64,000 bases of DNA, taken from the NCBI RefSeq assembly GCF_900182545.1, contig NZ_FXTJ01000009.1, positions 1 to 64,000 on the forward strand. Reading direction: 5' to 3'. The notes beneath the pieces were generated by a model. It made no database searches, was not told the origin of the DNA, and saw nothing but the letters and a program-made list of their open reading frames with translations. Of this stretch, positions 34,001-43,623 are shown piece after piece. A program made the position numbers and the translations under genes. How positions within the stretch are numbered: position 1 is the first letter of the stretch; every line of letters starts with the position of its first letter. This stretch comes from Geodermatophilus aquaeductus. GTDB lineage: Bacteria > Actinomycetota > Actinomycetes > Mycobacteriales > Geodermatophilaceae.

Positions 34001-34173
34001 GCGGGGCCGGTGCCGGGCAGGGGCACGACGTCGTCGGCGCGGCGGGCGTGGAGGTTGGCGGCGTCGTCCTCGGCGGCGACCGCGACGGTGGACAGGCCGA
34101 GGGCGGCGGCGGTCCGCAGCACGCGGACGGCGACCTCGCCGCGGTTGGCCACCAGCAGGCGGGTGAGCGTCAT
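31018..34173 (-). CDS. Single-chain acyl-CoA carboxylase (BC-BCCP-CT)
   Basis: A 1051-residue biotin enzyme that would carboxylate an acyl-CoA with bicarbonate and ATP. Residues 1-450 are biotin carboxylase (ATP-grasp GGGGRGM, EVNPRLQVEHTVTE). A linker leads to the biotinyl domain with biotin attached at K502 (EAMKMEH). Residues about 565-1051 are the carboxyltransferase, with both halves present (VSGYCFAGNAALVGC; VDTPGFMVGPESE). Actinobacterial enzymes are usually split into AccA and AccD chains, so full fusion is the notable point. The substrate is unknown. The stop lies 10 bases from the small gene upstream in coordinate order. Confidence 0.9.
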   Translation of the reverse strand: MTLTRLLVANRGEVAVRVLRTAAALGLSTVAVAAEDDAANLHARRADDVVPLPGTGPAAYLDVAAVVGAAVRSGADGLHPGWGFLAESPDLARACAEAGVAFVGPDAGALALLGDKTAARARAAGLGLPVLAATDGDTDLDAATAFLTGLGEGGAVMVKAVAGGGGRGMRPVRDPADLPAALERARSEAAAAFGSGAVYVERLLTGARHVEVQVAGDGAAVVALGDRDCSLQRRRQKLVEIAPAPGLDDDLRARLAAYATTLCGSLGYRGLATVEFLVRGGEVAFLEVNPRLQVEHTVTEEVTGLDLVEVGIRLAEGVPLADLGLASPPPSRGAAVQARVNAETLLPDGTVHPGVGRLERFVPPTGRGVRVDTGVVAGDEVGPRYDSLLAKVVVADRDLPRALAGCRRALAKLDVAGVPVNRDLLAALLDLPGIADGGATTDLVDDRLADLVPDAPVQATVAGTDGAQPVTAPLSGAVVEVTAAEGDAVAAGTTLLVLEAMKMEHVVPAPAAGVLTGLTVRVGDVVTAGSVLGGVVPGDVGDTAAGAEADDPDAVRPELAELQERRAATLDEARPEAVARRHDAGRLTARETVAALVDPGTFVEYGQLGIAAQRARRSLEELVARTPGDGMVTGIGEVGGVPCAVLVYDYTVLAGTQGRTNHRKTDRLLEVAAERSLPVVLVAEGGGGRPGDTDGGGFSRLDVPTFTTMARLAGRVPTVAVVSGYCFAGNAALVGCCDVVIATEDSSIGMGGPAMIEAGGLGVVAPGDVGPTAVQAANGVVDVVVPDDTAAVAAARQAVGLLTGRVVPGEATDQRALRTALPANRVRSYDVRPVVTTLADAGSVLELRPVFGRGIVTALARLDGRPVGIVANDPRHLGGAIDGESADKAAAFLRLCASAGLPVVSLVDTPGFMVGPESERTGTVRRFGGLYVAGAQLGVPLLAVVLRKAYGLGAMAMLGGDLQVPLLTLAWPTGEFGPMSLEGAVRLGYRRELEALPPEAREGRYAELVAESYAQGRALNVASAFEVDDVVDPADTREVLVRALAGLAGPS

Positions 34174-34340
34174 CGGCCGCGGAGTCTAGGCGGGGGTCGG
34201 ACCCCCGGCCCGGCCGCGGCGCCGCCCGGCGGTGACCCTGCGTGGGGAACCGGGCGCGGTCCGGCGGTGCCGGTTCGTCCTGCCCTCGGACGGTCCGGCG
34301 CCGGGGCGCGGGCGGCAACGGATCGGGGCAGGCTGGGGGC

Positions 34341-34466
34341 ATGACGACGCCCGACCCGGACCTCCCGCAGCCGCGCGACATCGCCCTGGAGATGGAGGAC
34401 GAGGAGACCGCCGCCCACCTCGAGGCGGAGAGCGACCCCGAGACCCCGACCGGCGGCAGTGACTGA
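34341..34466 (+). CDS. Very small acidic protein
   Basis: A 41-residue protein starting MTTPDPDLPQPRDIALEMED, about one third acidic, with no cysteine and no hydrophobic stretch. It has a G-rich upstream site and lies 41 bases before the kinase gene, in the same direction. It could be a real small protein co-transcribed with the kinase, but there is no motif to assign. Confidence 0.45.
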   Translation: MTTPDPDLPQPRDIALEMEDEETAAHLEAESDPETPTGGSD

Positions 34467-34506
34467 GCCGGGCCGCCGGAGCCCCTCCGGGCGTACCGTC
34501 CCGGGC

Positions 34507-35766
<1,260 letters not shown>

Positions 35767-35796
<30 letters not shown>

Positions 35797-36816
35797 GCGG
35801 CCCAGCCGCGCCTCGTCCAGCCGCCGCGACGCCACGTAGTACAGCGTCGCGCCCTCCGGCACCGGGGTGTCCCACGCGGGACTGACCAGCAGCTCCTCGC
35901 CGGTGCGCATCGCGAGCACCGTGGCGCCGTGGTCGCGGCCGAACGCCGTCTGGCACTCGCCGAAGGTCCGCTGCGGCAGGTCGCGCGGCACCCGCAGCGA
36001 GTAGGTGTTGCCGTGCCCGCCGGCGGTCATGAGCTCGTTGTAGACCTGGGTCAGCCCCGGGTCAGCGGCCTCCTCCGACAGCAGGAACGGCATGTGCCAC
36101 TGCACCACCTGCACGCCGGGGTTGACGTAGCGGAGGCTCTCGCGCCGGCCGAGGTCGCGCACCGCGGCGACCATGTGCACCCGCGGGTTGGCGTGGTCGA
36201 CGGCGACCGCGATGGCCAGTGTCTCGTTGTCGTCGCGGCCGTCGATGACCGCCGTCCGCGCGCGCTCGACGCAGGCGCGGGTCATGACGTCGGCGTGTGT
36301 CAGGTCGCCGCGGACGAAGGACACCCGCGGCTCCTCGGGCATGGGGTTGCCCGCGACGTCGTCGTGGGCGGCGAGCACCACCTGGGTGCCCGGCTCGACG
36401 GTGAGCTCGGCGACGATCCGCTCGGTGCGACCCGGCGTGTAGCCCAGCACGACGACGTGGTCCCGGAGGTCCAGGCCGACCACTCCTCTCAGCCGCTTGC
36501 CCCGCGCGGTCTGCAGCGCGGTGGCCAGCTCGGTGAACAGCAGGGTCAGGGTGACGATCCCGCCGACGATCACGTAGGCCCCGACCAGGCGCCCGGCGAC
36601 GGACTCGGGGAAGAAGTCGCCGTAGCCGACGGTGGCGGCCGTGACGACGAAGTACCACCAGTAGGTGTCCGGCCGGACCATCTCGCTGCCCGGCTCGGCC
36701 AGCGCCATGAGTCCCCAGCTGGTGAGGAACACCAGCGTGGCCACCGCCAGCGGCAGCTTCCAGCCGGGCAGCCGGATCCGGGCGAAGCGCAGCAGCCGGT
36801 GCAGGAGGAACGGCAA
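35767..36816 (-). CDS. Two-TM potassium channel with RCK/TrkA-N domain
   Basis: A 349-residue channel. Two membrane spans flank a pore loop with the K+ selectivity filter TVGYGD (about residue 62). An NAD-binding RCK domain (VVVLGYTPGRTERIVAEL; VRGDLTHADVMTRACVERARTAVI) and a C-terminal TrkA-C-like part follow. This is the MthK-like plan, gated by a nucleotide or ion. The TTG at 36814-36816 is preferred since GGGAG lies seven bases upstream and it leaves a normal short N-terminus. Confidence 0.85.
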
Positions 36817-36911
36817 CGCGGAGCTCCCTCGACGGCGCGGCGGACACCGCAACCTACCGTCGCGCGGCGCCGGCAGGAGTCCCCCGCGAGCGGGACGGGT
36901 AGCGGCCGCCC

Positions 36912-37418
36912 ATGCGCACCCGTGAGCTGCTGACCTACGCCTACTCGCAGATCGGCGAGACCCTGCACGCCGCCGTCGAGGGCCTGTCCCCCGACCGGCT
37001 CGCCGCCCGCGTCGGCCCCGACGCCAACCCGATCGGCTGGCTGGCCTGGCACCTGCTGCGCGTGCAGGACGACCACCTCGCCGAGGTGGCCGGCACCGAG
37101 CAGGTCTACACCGCGCAGGGGTTCGCCGTCCGCTTCGGCCGGCCGGCCGACGACACCGCCACCGGCTACGGGATGAGCAGCCTGGAGGTGGAGTCGCTGC
37201 GGGTGCCCTCGGCCGACCTGCTGCTGGAGTACGCCGACGCGGTGGCCGCCCGCAGCGCGGAGTACCTCGGCGGCCTGTCCGACGACGACCTCGACCGCGT
37301 CGTCGACGAGCGGTGGGACCCGCCGGTCACCCTCGGCGTCCGGCTGGTCAGCGTGCTCTCCGACGACCTGCAGCACGCGGGCCAGGCGGCCTACGTGCGG
37401 GGGTTGCTCGGCGCCTGA
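36912..37418 (+). CDS. DinB/DUF664 family protein
   Basis: A 168-residue four-helix-bundle protein. The metal-binding histidines lie in WLAWHLLRVQDDHLAEV and near the end in DDLQHAGQAAYVRG. In actinobacteria this family includes mycothiol-dependent transferases and maleylpyruvate isomerase relatives; the substrate is unknown. Its 3' end overlaps the converging glycerate kinase gene by 28 bases. Confidence 0.82.
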   Translation: MRTRELLTYAYSQIGETLHAAVEGLSPDRLAARVGPDANPIGWLAWHLLRVQDDHLAEVAGTEQVYTAQGFAVRFGRPADDTATGYGMSSLEVESLRVPSADLLLEYADAVAARSAEYLGGLSDDDLDRVVDERWDPPVTLGVRLVSVLSDDLQHAGQAAYVRGLLGA

Positions 37419-38527
37419 CCGCGGAGGACGCGGGCGGCGAGCTCCTCGAGGACGGCCGCCGGCTCGGCCAGGCAGCGGGCGAGTCCGGCGACCTCCGTCA
37501 TCGCGTGCGCGGCGGTGAACCCGGCGGCGGCGAGGGCGTCCGGGTCCAGCCCCACCCGGCCGGCCAGCCCGACGCAGGGCACCCCGGCGGCCCGGGCCCG
37601 GGCGGCGACGACGGCGGGCGCCTTGCCGCGCAGCGACTGCGCGTCGAGGCTGCCCTCCCCCGTCACGGCGAGGTCGGTGCCGGCCAGCGCGGCGTCGAGC
37701 CCGACGAGGTCGGCCACGAGCTCCGCGCCCGACGCCACCGAGCACGGGAGCACCGCGGCCACGCCGGCCGCGGTGCCGCCGGCCGCGCCCATCGCGGGCC
37801 GGCCCTCCAGCTCGGTCCCCAGGTCGCGGCGGACGACGGCGGCGAACCGCTGCAGCGCGGCGTCGAGCGCGGCCACCTGCTCCGGCGTCGCCCCCTTCTG
37901 CGGCCCGTAGACCGCGGCGGCGCCGTCGGGGCCGGTGAGCGGGTTGTCGACGTCCGTGGCCACCTCGACCGTGACGTCGCGCAGCCGCGGGTCGCGGGCA
38001 CGGGCGTCGATCCGGTCGAGGACGGCCAGCCCCGCGCCGCCGGGCGGGACGTCGCGGCCGGCGGCGTCGAGCAGCCGCACGCCCAGGGCCTGCAGCAGGC
38101 CCGCGCCGGCGTCGGTGCTGGCGCTGCCGCCCAGGCCCAGCACGATCCGCCGCGCGCCGGCGTCGAGGGCGGCCAGCAGCAGCTCCCCCACCCCGCGGGT
38201 GGTCGCGGTCGTCGGCGCGGGTCCGGCGAGCAGCCCGAGGCCGGCCGCGGCGGCGAGCTCCACCACCGCCGTCGACCCGTCGACGGCGAACACGGCGCGC
38301 ACCGGCCGGCCGTCGGGACCGCTCACCGTCCTCGTCACGGGGCGGGCGCCGGCGCGCACCGCGGCGGCCACCGTGCCCTCCCCGCCGTCGGCCACCGGGC
38401 GGGTCAGGACCTCGGCGTCCGGACGTGCCCGGAGGAGGCCGCGGGCGACCGCGTCGGAGGCCTCCGCGGCGGTCAGCGTGCCCTTGAAGGAGTCGGTCGC
38501 GACGACGATCCGCACGACCGGCAGCAT
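37391..38527 (-). CDS. Glycerate kinase
   Basis: A 378-residue enzyme of the GarK/GlxK family that phosphorylates D-glycerate with ATP (2-phosphoglycerate product in this family). Diagnostic parts are ATDSFKGTLTAAEA at the start, RPVADGGEGTVAA, VLGLGGSASTDAGAGLLQALG, YGPQKGA and TGEGSLDAQSLRGKAP. Length is normal. The ATG is three bases from GGGGAGGGC, close but workable; a GTG four codons on is an alternative. Confidence 0.93.
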   Translation of the reverse strand: MLPVVRIVVATDSFKGTLTAAEASDAVARGLLRARPDAEVLTRPVADGGEGTVAAAVRAGARPVTRTVSGPDGRPVRAVFAVDGSTAVVELAAAAGLGLLAGPAPTTATTRGVGELLLAALDAGARRIVLGLGGSASTDAGAGLLQALGVRLLDAAGRDVPPGGAGLAVLDRIDARARDPRLRDVTVEVATDVDNPLTGPDGAAAVYGPQKGATPEQVAALDAALQRFAAVVRRDLGTELEGRPAMGAAGGTAAGVAAVLPCSVASGAELVADLVGLDAALAGTDLAVTGEGSLDAQSLRGKAPAVVAARARAAGVPCVGLAGRVGLDPDALAAAGFTAAHAMTEVAGLARCLAEPAAVLEELAARVLRGQAPSNPRT

Positions 38528-38553
38528 GCCCTCCCCGCGCGTAGCGTCGGGAC

Positions 38554-39735
38554 GTGACCGAGACCGCGCGCACCGACTTCTACGCCGTCGACGAGCTGCT
38601 CACGCCCGAGGAGATCGACGTCCGGGACCGGGTGGCGGACTGGTGCGCGAAGGAGGTCACCCCGCGGATCAACGACTACTGGGAGCGCGCGGAGTTCCCC
38701 TTCGAGCTGGTGCCGGCCTTCGCCCAGCTCGGCATCGCCGGGGGCACCATCCAGGGCTACGGCTCGCCCGGGATGAGCGCCGTCGCCGCCGGTCTGGTCG
38801 CCGCCGAGCTCGCCCGCGCCGACGGCAGCATCGGCACCTTCAACGGCGTGCACAGCTTCCTGGCGATGCAGTCGATCGCGCTGCTGGGCTCGGAGGAGCA
38901 GCGCGAGAGGTTCCTGCCGGAGATGGCGCGGATGGAGAAGATCGGCGCGTTCGGGCTCACCGAGCCGCGGCACGGCTCGGACGCCGTCGCGCTGGAGACC
39001 CGTGCCCGCCGCGACGGCGACTCCTTCGTCCTCGACGGGCAGAAGAAGTGGATCGGCAACGGCTCGATCGCCGACTACGTCCTCATCTGGGCGCGCGACG
39101 AGGAGGGCCAGGTCGGCGGGTACGTCGTCGAGAAGGGGACGCCCGGGTTCACCGCGCGGGTCATGACCGGCAAGACGGCGCTGCGGGCCGTGTGGCAGGC
39201 CGAGATCACCCTCGACGGCGCCCGCGTGCCGGCCGAGAACAAGCTGGCGAACTGCCGGTCGTTCAAGGACGTCTCGACCATCCTCGACCGCACCCGCTAC
39301 ACCGTCGCGTGGCGGGCGCTGGGCGTGGCGATGGCCTCCTACGAGCTGGCGCTGGCGCACTGCCTGAGCCGCGAGCAGTTCGGCCAGCCGATCGCCGGCT
39401 ACCAGCTCGTGCAGGAGAAGCTCGCGACGATGCTCGCCGAGATCACGAACATGCAGCTCATGTGCTGGCGGCTGTCGAGCCTCGCCGACGCCGGGCGCAT
39501 GACCGCGGCGATGGCGTCGCTGGCCAAGCGGCACTGCTGCGCCACCGCGCGGCAGATCGTGGCCGACGCCCGCGACCTGTTCGGCGGCGACGGGATCCTG
39601 CTCGAGCACCACATCGCCCGCCACCACGCCGACATCGAGGCGATCTACACCTTCGAGGGCACCGACCACGTGCAGGCGCTGATCGTGGGCCGGGAGATCA
39701 CCGGGCTGTCGGCGATCAGCGGCCGGCGGCGCTGA
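38554..39735 (+). CDS. Acyl-CoA dehydrogenase, glutaryl-CoA dehydrogenase-like
   Basis: A 393-residue FAD enzyme. It has the acyl-CoA dehydrogenase signatures GLTEPRHGSDAVALETRA and QKKWIGNGSIADYVLIWARD, the REQFGQPIAGYQLVQEKLA helix, and IYTFEGTDHVQALIVGREITG with the catalytic Glu in the position used by glutaryl-CoA dehydrogenase (TYEGTHDIHALILGR in animals). It could serve lysine/tryptophan or aromatic catabolism. Glutaryl-CoA specificity is inferred. It is divergent from glycerate kinase with 26 bases between, so the leader is very short. Confidence 0.88.
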   Translation: MTETARTDFYAVDELLTPEEIDVRDRVADWCAKEVTPRINDYWERAEFPFELVPAFAQLGIAGGTIQGYGSPGMSAVAAGLVAAELARADGSIGTFNGVHSFLAMQSIALLGSEEQRERFLPEMARMEKIGAFGLTEPRHGSDAVALETRARRDGDSFVLDGQKKWIGNGSIADYVLIWARDEEGQVGGYVVEKGTPGFTARVMTGKTALRAVWQAEITLDGARVPAENKLANCRSFKDVSTILDRTRYTVAWRALGVAMASYELALAHCLSREQFGQPIAGYQLVQEKLATMLAEITNMQLMCWRLSSLADAGRMTAAMASLAKRHCCATARQIVADARDLFGGDGILLEHHIARHHADIEAIYTFEGTDHVQALIVGREITGLSAISGRRR

Positions 39736-39757
39736 ACCCGCGCTGACCGCGCGGCGC

Positions 39758-40027
39758 TCAGCCCGCGCGGCTCAGCGTGGCGACCTCCCAGGCCAGCCCG
39801 GACAGCCGGCGGCACTCCGGGCAGCCGGTGCGCCCGGCCCCGATGCGGTCCCACTGCTGGCAGCCCCAGATCTGCACGATCGCCCCGCAGAGCGCCAGTT
39901 CCACCTCGCCGTCGAGCTCGCCCGCCGGGCGGAGCGCGGAGACGGCGTGCCACGGGGTCCGCGCCGACCCCTGGCCCGTGTGTGACCACCGATCCGGGCG
40001 CGCGAACCCGACGGCGTAGGACTCCAC
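39758..40027 (-). CDS. Small actinobacterial protein of unknown function
   Basis: An 89-residue protein (GTG at 40025-40027) starting VESYAVGFARPDRW, with TPWHAVSALRP, VELALCGAIVQIWG and a C-terminal CPECRRLS. The three cysteines and the WHAV block look conserved and may bind zinc, as I recall from similar short actinobacterial proteins. A TTG 11 codons upstream is possible. Function unknown. Confidence 0.6.
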   Translation of the reverse strand: MESYAVGFARPDRWSHTGQGSARTPWHAVSALRPAGELDGEVELALCGAIVQIWGCQQWDRIGAGRTGCPECRRLSGLAWEVATLSRAG

Positions 40028-40162
40028 GGCCGTGCTGTGCCCCGCGTCACCGGGGGCCAATCCCCTCGTCCGGGGGAACCGGCCGGCGGCCCGGCTGCGG
40101 CACCTCCGGGGCGCCCGCGGCGTTACCGTCGGAGGGACGTCCGCGGTGGGAGGAGATCAGCG

Positions 40163-40468
40163 GTGGAACCGATCAGCCTGGTGGTGGGCGCGGCGCTGCT
40201 CGCCATGGGCTTCGTGGCCGGGCGGCTGGGGCGCCGTCGTCCCGCCGGTCCCCCGCCGACGCCGACGCCGGTGTGCGGCTGCGGGCACCCGCTGAGCCAG
40301 CACGACACGGAGACCAACACCTGCTACGCCGAGCTGCGCCGCGACACCTTCGACAGGCGCGGCCGGTTCGCCGGTCACACCTGGGTGCCCTGCACCTGCC
40401 GCAAGTACGTGGGCCCGCTGCCGATCGACGAGGTGTTCCTCCCCCGCGTCCTGCCGCCGTCCGACTGA
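40163..40468 (+). CDS. Small membrane-anchored zinc-ribbon-like protein
   Basis: A 101-residue protein. A single N-terminal span (ISLVVGAALLAMGFVAG) is followed by a Pro-rich linker and a cysteine-rich domain, CGCGHPLSQHD and later CYAELRR and CTCRKYVGP, a likely zinc-binding module. The GTG at 40163 has GGGAGGAGA six bases upstream. A hairpin terminator follows. Function unknown. Confidence 0.7.
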   Translation: MEPISLVVGAALLAMGFVAGRLGRRRPAGPPPTPTPVCGCGHPLSQHDTETNTCYAELRRDTFDRRGRFAGHTWVPCTCRKYVGPLPIDEVFLPRVLPPSD

Positions 40469-40475
40469 CGAAGGA

Positions 40476-40526
40476 CCCCGCTGCCCCCCACCCCTCGCAC
40501 GCTCGGGGCGGGCCCCTGCAGCGGGG
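40476..40526 (+). terminator. Hairpin after the 40163-40468 gene
   Basis: CCCCGCTGC (40476-40484) pairs with GCAGCGGGG (40518-40526), with further G/C pairing inside the loop. It lies between two converging genes and could serve both. Confidence 0.6.
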
Positions 40527-40578
40527 CCACGCGCGTCACGTGCACGCAGACGATGATCAGCTGCCAGGGGCCGCGGCC

Positions 40579-41043
40579 TCAGGCGGGCGTCGGCTCCGCG
40601 AGATCGGTCAGGGCGGTGACCAGCGCGGCCACCCGCGCCTGCCCCAGCTCGGTGGTCAGCGCCGCCTCGTGCGCCGACACCAGCGCCTCGAGGCGGTCCA
40701 GCCGGGTGCGGCCGCGGGCCGACAGGTGCACCCGCACCCGCCGGCCGTCGTCGGGATCGGGCAGCCGGTAGGCCAGCGCGGCGTCGACCAGCCCGTCGAC
40801 CAGCCGGGTCGCCGTGGGCGCCGGCACGCACAGGGCGGCGCACAGCTCGCTCATCGACCGGCCCGGCCCCGACGCCAGCGCCCGCATCAGCCGGTAGGTG
40901 TCCAGCGTCGCGCCGTCCTCGGCGAGCACCGCCCCGACCCCCCGGGCGACGCGCCGCGACACCACGCTGAGCAGCTCGACGAGGGTGGCAGCAGGCACGA
41001 CGGTCTGGGTGGCCTGCTGCTCGACCGGCATGGACCGCACCAT
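40579..41043 (-). CDS. MarR-family regulator
   Basis: A 154-residue winged-helix regulator. It has a central DNA-binding part (YRLMRALASGPGRSMSELCAALCVPAPTATRLVDGLVDAAL) followed by the wing with DPDDGRRVRVHLSARGRTRLDRLEA. It is divergent from the AmiC-like sensor, permease and amidase genes and probably regulates them. Two starts are in frame (ATG 41043 and ATG 41031); the first is given. Confidence 0.87.
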   Translation of the reverse strand: MVRSMPVEQQATQTVVPAATLVELLSVVSRRVARGVGAVLAEDGATLDTYRLMRALASGPGRSMSELCAALCVPAPTATRLVDGLVDAALAYRLPDPDDGRRVRVHLSARGRTRLDRLEALVSAHEAALTTELGQARVAALVTALTDLAEPTPA

Positions 41044-41073
41044 ACTCAAGACGTGCCCGGAGCGACCGTCCCG

Positions 41074-42093
41074 ATGGACGCGTGGGAGGCCGCCGTCGTG
41101 GGCCGCTCCCCCGACGTCGTCCGGGTCGGCCTGGCCGTCCCGCTGACCGGCTCGCTGGCCATGACCGCGCCCTCCGCGCTGGACCTCGCGGCGCTGGCCG
41201 CCGATGAGCTGACCGAGGCCGGCGGGGTCCGCGGCCGCGCCGTCGAGCTGGTCACCGTCGACGCCGGACGGCGCCCCGCGGAGGTCGCCGCCGAGGTCGC
41301 CGCCCTGCACGCCACCGGGGCGGTGGACGTCCTCGTCGGCTTCTCCACCAGCGACGTCTCGCGCGCGGTCGCCGCCGCGCTGGCCGGGCGCGCCGGGTAC
41401 GTGTTCACCCCGCCGCACGAGGGCGGGCGCGGCACCCGCGGCGCGCTGCGGATCGGGGCCTCTCCGCTGGTGCAGCACGCCGCCGCCCTCGCCTGGCTGG
41501 TGCGCCACCGGCGCGCGCGGCGCTGGGTGCTCCTCGGCACCGACTACGTCTGGCCGCAGGCGGTGCACCGCGCGGCACGGACGGTGCTGCGCGACCTCGG
41601 CGCCGAGGTCGCCGGCGAGCTGCTCGTCCCGTTCGGCCCGTCGGACCCCGGGCCGGCGCTGGACCTCCTCCGCCGCACCCGCGCCGACGCCGTCCTGCTC
41701 AGCCTCGTCGGCCGCGACCTGGTCGCCTTCAACCGCGCCTTCGCCCGCGCCGGCCTCGACCGCCGCGTCGTCCGGCTGTCCGGGGCGCTGGAGGAGAACG
41801 GCCTCTACGCGGTCGGCGGCGACGGCTCCGGCGAGCTGTACGCCTGCATGCCCTCCTTCGCCGCGGCCGACGGCGCCGGCGACGAGGGACAGCTGGCGCT
41901 GCAGGAGCGGCTCGCGGCGCGGGTCGGTCCGCACGCGCCGGTGGTGTGCGCCTACGCGCGCGGTGTCCACGACGGCGTCCGCACCGCCGCCCGGCTGCTC
42001 GAGACCGGCACCCCCGAGCCCGCGCGGATCCCCCGGCCGCGGCTGGCGCGGGCCGACGGGCTGGTGTTCCGCGAGGTCGGTCCGCGCGCCTGA
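41074..42093 (+). CDS. AmiC-like cytoplasmic substrate-binding protein
   Basis: A 339-residue type-1 periplasmic-binding-fold protein of the Leu/Ile/Val-AmiC group (VRVGLAVPLTGSLAMTAPSALDLAALAADELTEAGG; VDVLVGFSTSDVSRAV; WVLLGTDYVWPQAVHRAAR). It has no signal peptide and no lipobox, so it should stay in the cytoplasm, as AmiC and NmoC-type amide sensors do. The next genes encode a permease and an acetamidase/formamidase, so amide sensing is a reasonable inference. The ATG at 41074 has GGAG upstream; a GTG at 41053 is also in frame. Confidence 0.78.
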   Translation: MDAWEAAVVGRSPDVVRVGLAVPLTGSLAMTAPSALDLAALAADELTEAGGVRGRAVELVTVDAGRRPAEVAAEVAALHATGAVDVLVGFSTSDVSRAVAAALAGRAGYVFTPPHEGGRGTRGALRIGASPLVQHAAALAWLVRHRRARRWVLLGTDYVWPQAVHRAARTVLRDLGAEVAGELLVPFGPSDPGPALDLLRRTRADAVLLSLVGRDLVAFNRAFARAGLDRRVVRLSGALEENGLYAVGGDGSGELYACMPSFAAADGAGDEGQLALQERLAARVGPHAPVVCAYARGVHDGVRTAARLLETGTPEPARIPRPRLARADGLVFREVGPRA

Positions 42094-42171
42094 CCCCCAC
42101 TGCTTCCGATCGGAAACACTCGTGGCCTACCCTCCCCGCGTCCGGCTGCGTGCCGGCCGAGAGGAGGAGCC

Positions 42172-43623
42172 GTGAGCGACCCCCGCACCACCCCGTCCCC
42201 CGACCTCACGAAGCCGGGAGCCACCGGCGCCGGAGCGGTCCCCGCCGCCGGCGCGGCCGGCCTCGAGGAGTTCGGCTACCGCCAGGAGCTCAAGCGCTCG
42301 CTGACCTTCACCGACCTGCTGGTCTACGGCCTGGTCTTCATGGTCCCGATCGCGCCGTTCGGGATCTTCGGCAGCGTCTTCCAGGCCTCCGGCGGGATGA
42401 TCGCCCTCGCCTACGCCATTGGTGGCCTGGCGATGGCCTTCACCGCGGCGTCGTACTCGCAGATGTCGCGGGCGTTCCCGATGGCCGGGTCGGTCTACAC
42501 CTACGCCGGGCGCGGCATCGCCCAGCCGGTCGGGTTCATGGCCGGCTGGATGATCCTGCTCGACTACGTGCTCGTCCCCGGCCTGCTCTACCTCATCGCC
42601 GCGGTGGCGATGAACTCCATCTGGGCGTCGGTGCCGGTGTGGGTCTGGCTGGTCGCGTTCGTGGTGCTCAACACCGTCGTCAACTACTTCGGCATCGAGT
42701 TCACCGCGCGGGTCAACAAGATCATGCTGGTCGGCGAGCTGATCGTGCTGGCGATCTTCCTGGTCATCGGCGTCATCGCCCTGGCCACCGGCGCGGGCCG
42801 CGGCTTCGACTTCACGCCGGTCTACAACAGCGACACCTTCTCGCTGGAGCTGGTGTTCGGCGCGGTCTCGATCGCCGTGCTGAGCTTCCTCGGCTTCGAC
42901 GGCATCTCCACCCTCGCCGAGGAGAACCGCGACTCCGCCCGCTCGATCGGCAAGGCGATGATCGCCGCGCTGGCGCTGGCCGGGACGCTGTTCATCGTCC
43001 AGACCTGGGTCGCCGCGCTGCTCGTCCCCGACCCCGACACCCTCATCGCCGAGGGCGACGCCGCCGGCACCGCCTTCTACGACGCGGCCGAGGTCGCCGG
43101 CGGCGCGTGGCTGGGCACCCTCACCGCCGTGGCGACGGCGATCGCGTGGGGCTTCGCGAACTCCCTCGTCGCCCAGGCCGCCACGTCGCGGCTGCTGTTC
43201 GCGATGGCCCGCGACCGCCAGCTGCCCGCCTTCCTGCGCCAGGTGCACCCGACCCGCCGCGTGCCGGTCAACGCCACGCTGCTGGTGGCGGCCATCTCCC
43301 TCGTGCTGGGCCTCTACATGGAGTCCCGCGAGGACGGGATCACGCTGCTGTCGACGCTGGTCAACTTCGGCGCGCTGTCGGCGTTCCTGCTGCTGCACGT
43401 CTCGGTGGTGTGGCACTACATCGGCCGGATGAAGAGCCGGAACTACTGGCTGCACCTCGCGGTGCCCGTCATCGGGTTCGCGATCCTGGCCTACGTCGTC
43501 TACAACGCCCAGGTGGCCGCCCAGGAGCTCGGCTTCGTGTGGCTGGTCATCGGCCTGGTGGTCATGGGCGTCCTGATCGCCACGGGCCGCAAGCCCGAGA
43601 TCCGAGCGGAGGAGAAGCTGTGA
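42172..43623 (+). CDS. APC-superfamily permease
   Basis: A 483-residue transporter with 12 membrane spans starting at about residue 45 (RSLTFTDLLVYGLVFMVPIAPFGIFG), the consensus segments SYSQMSRAFPMAGSVYTYAGRG and FLGFDGISTLAEENRDS, and a cytoplasmic C-terminus. Members import amino acids, amines or related compounds. The GTG has GAGAGGAGGAG upstream. Its stop overlaps the start of the amidase gene, so it likely imports the amidase substrate. Confidence 0.9.
   Translation: MSDPRTTPSPDLTKPGATGAGAVPAAGAAGLEEFGYRQELKRSLTFTDLLVYGLVFMVPIAPFGIFGSVFQASGGMIALAYAIGGLAMAFTAASYSQMSRAFPMAGSVYTYAGRGIAQPVGFMAGWMILLDYVLVPGLLYLIAAVAMNSIWASVPVWVWLVAFVVLNTVVNYFGIEFTARVNKIMLVGELIVLAIFLVIGVIALATGAGRGFDFTPVYNSDTFSLELVFGAVSIAVLSFLGFDGISTLAEENRDSARSIGKAMIAALALAGTLFIVQTWVAALLVPDPDTLIAEGDAAGTAFYDAAEVAGGAWLGTLTAVATAIAWGFANSLVAQAATSRLLFAMARDRQLPAFLRQVHPTRRVPVNATLLVAAISLVLGLYMESREDGITLLSTLVNFGALSAFLLLHVSVVWHYIGRMKSRNYWLHLAVPVIGFAILAYVVYNAQVAAQELGFVWLVIGLVVMGVLIATGRKPEIRAEEKL

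Noticed and set aside
30217..34344. A 1375-codon plus-strand open frame
   Set aside because: It is the antisense shadow of the acyl-CoA carboxylase gene, whose minus-strand product has clear domains throughout.
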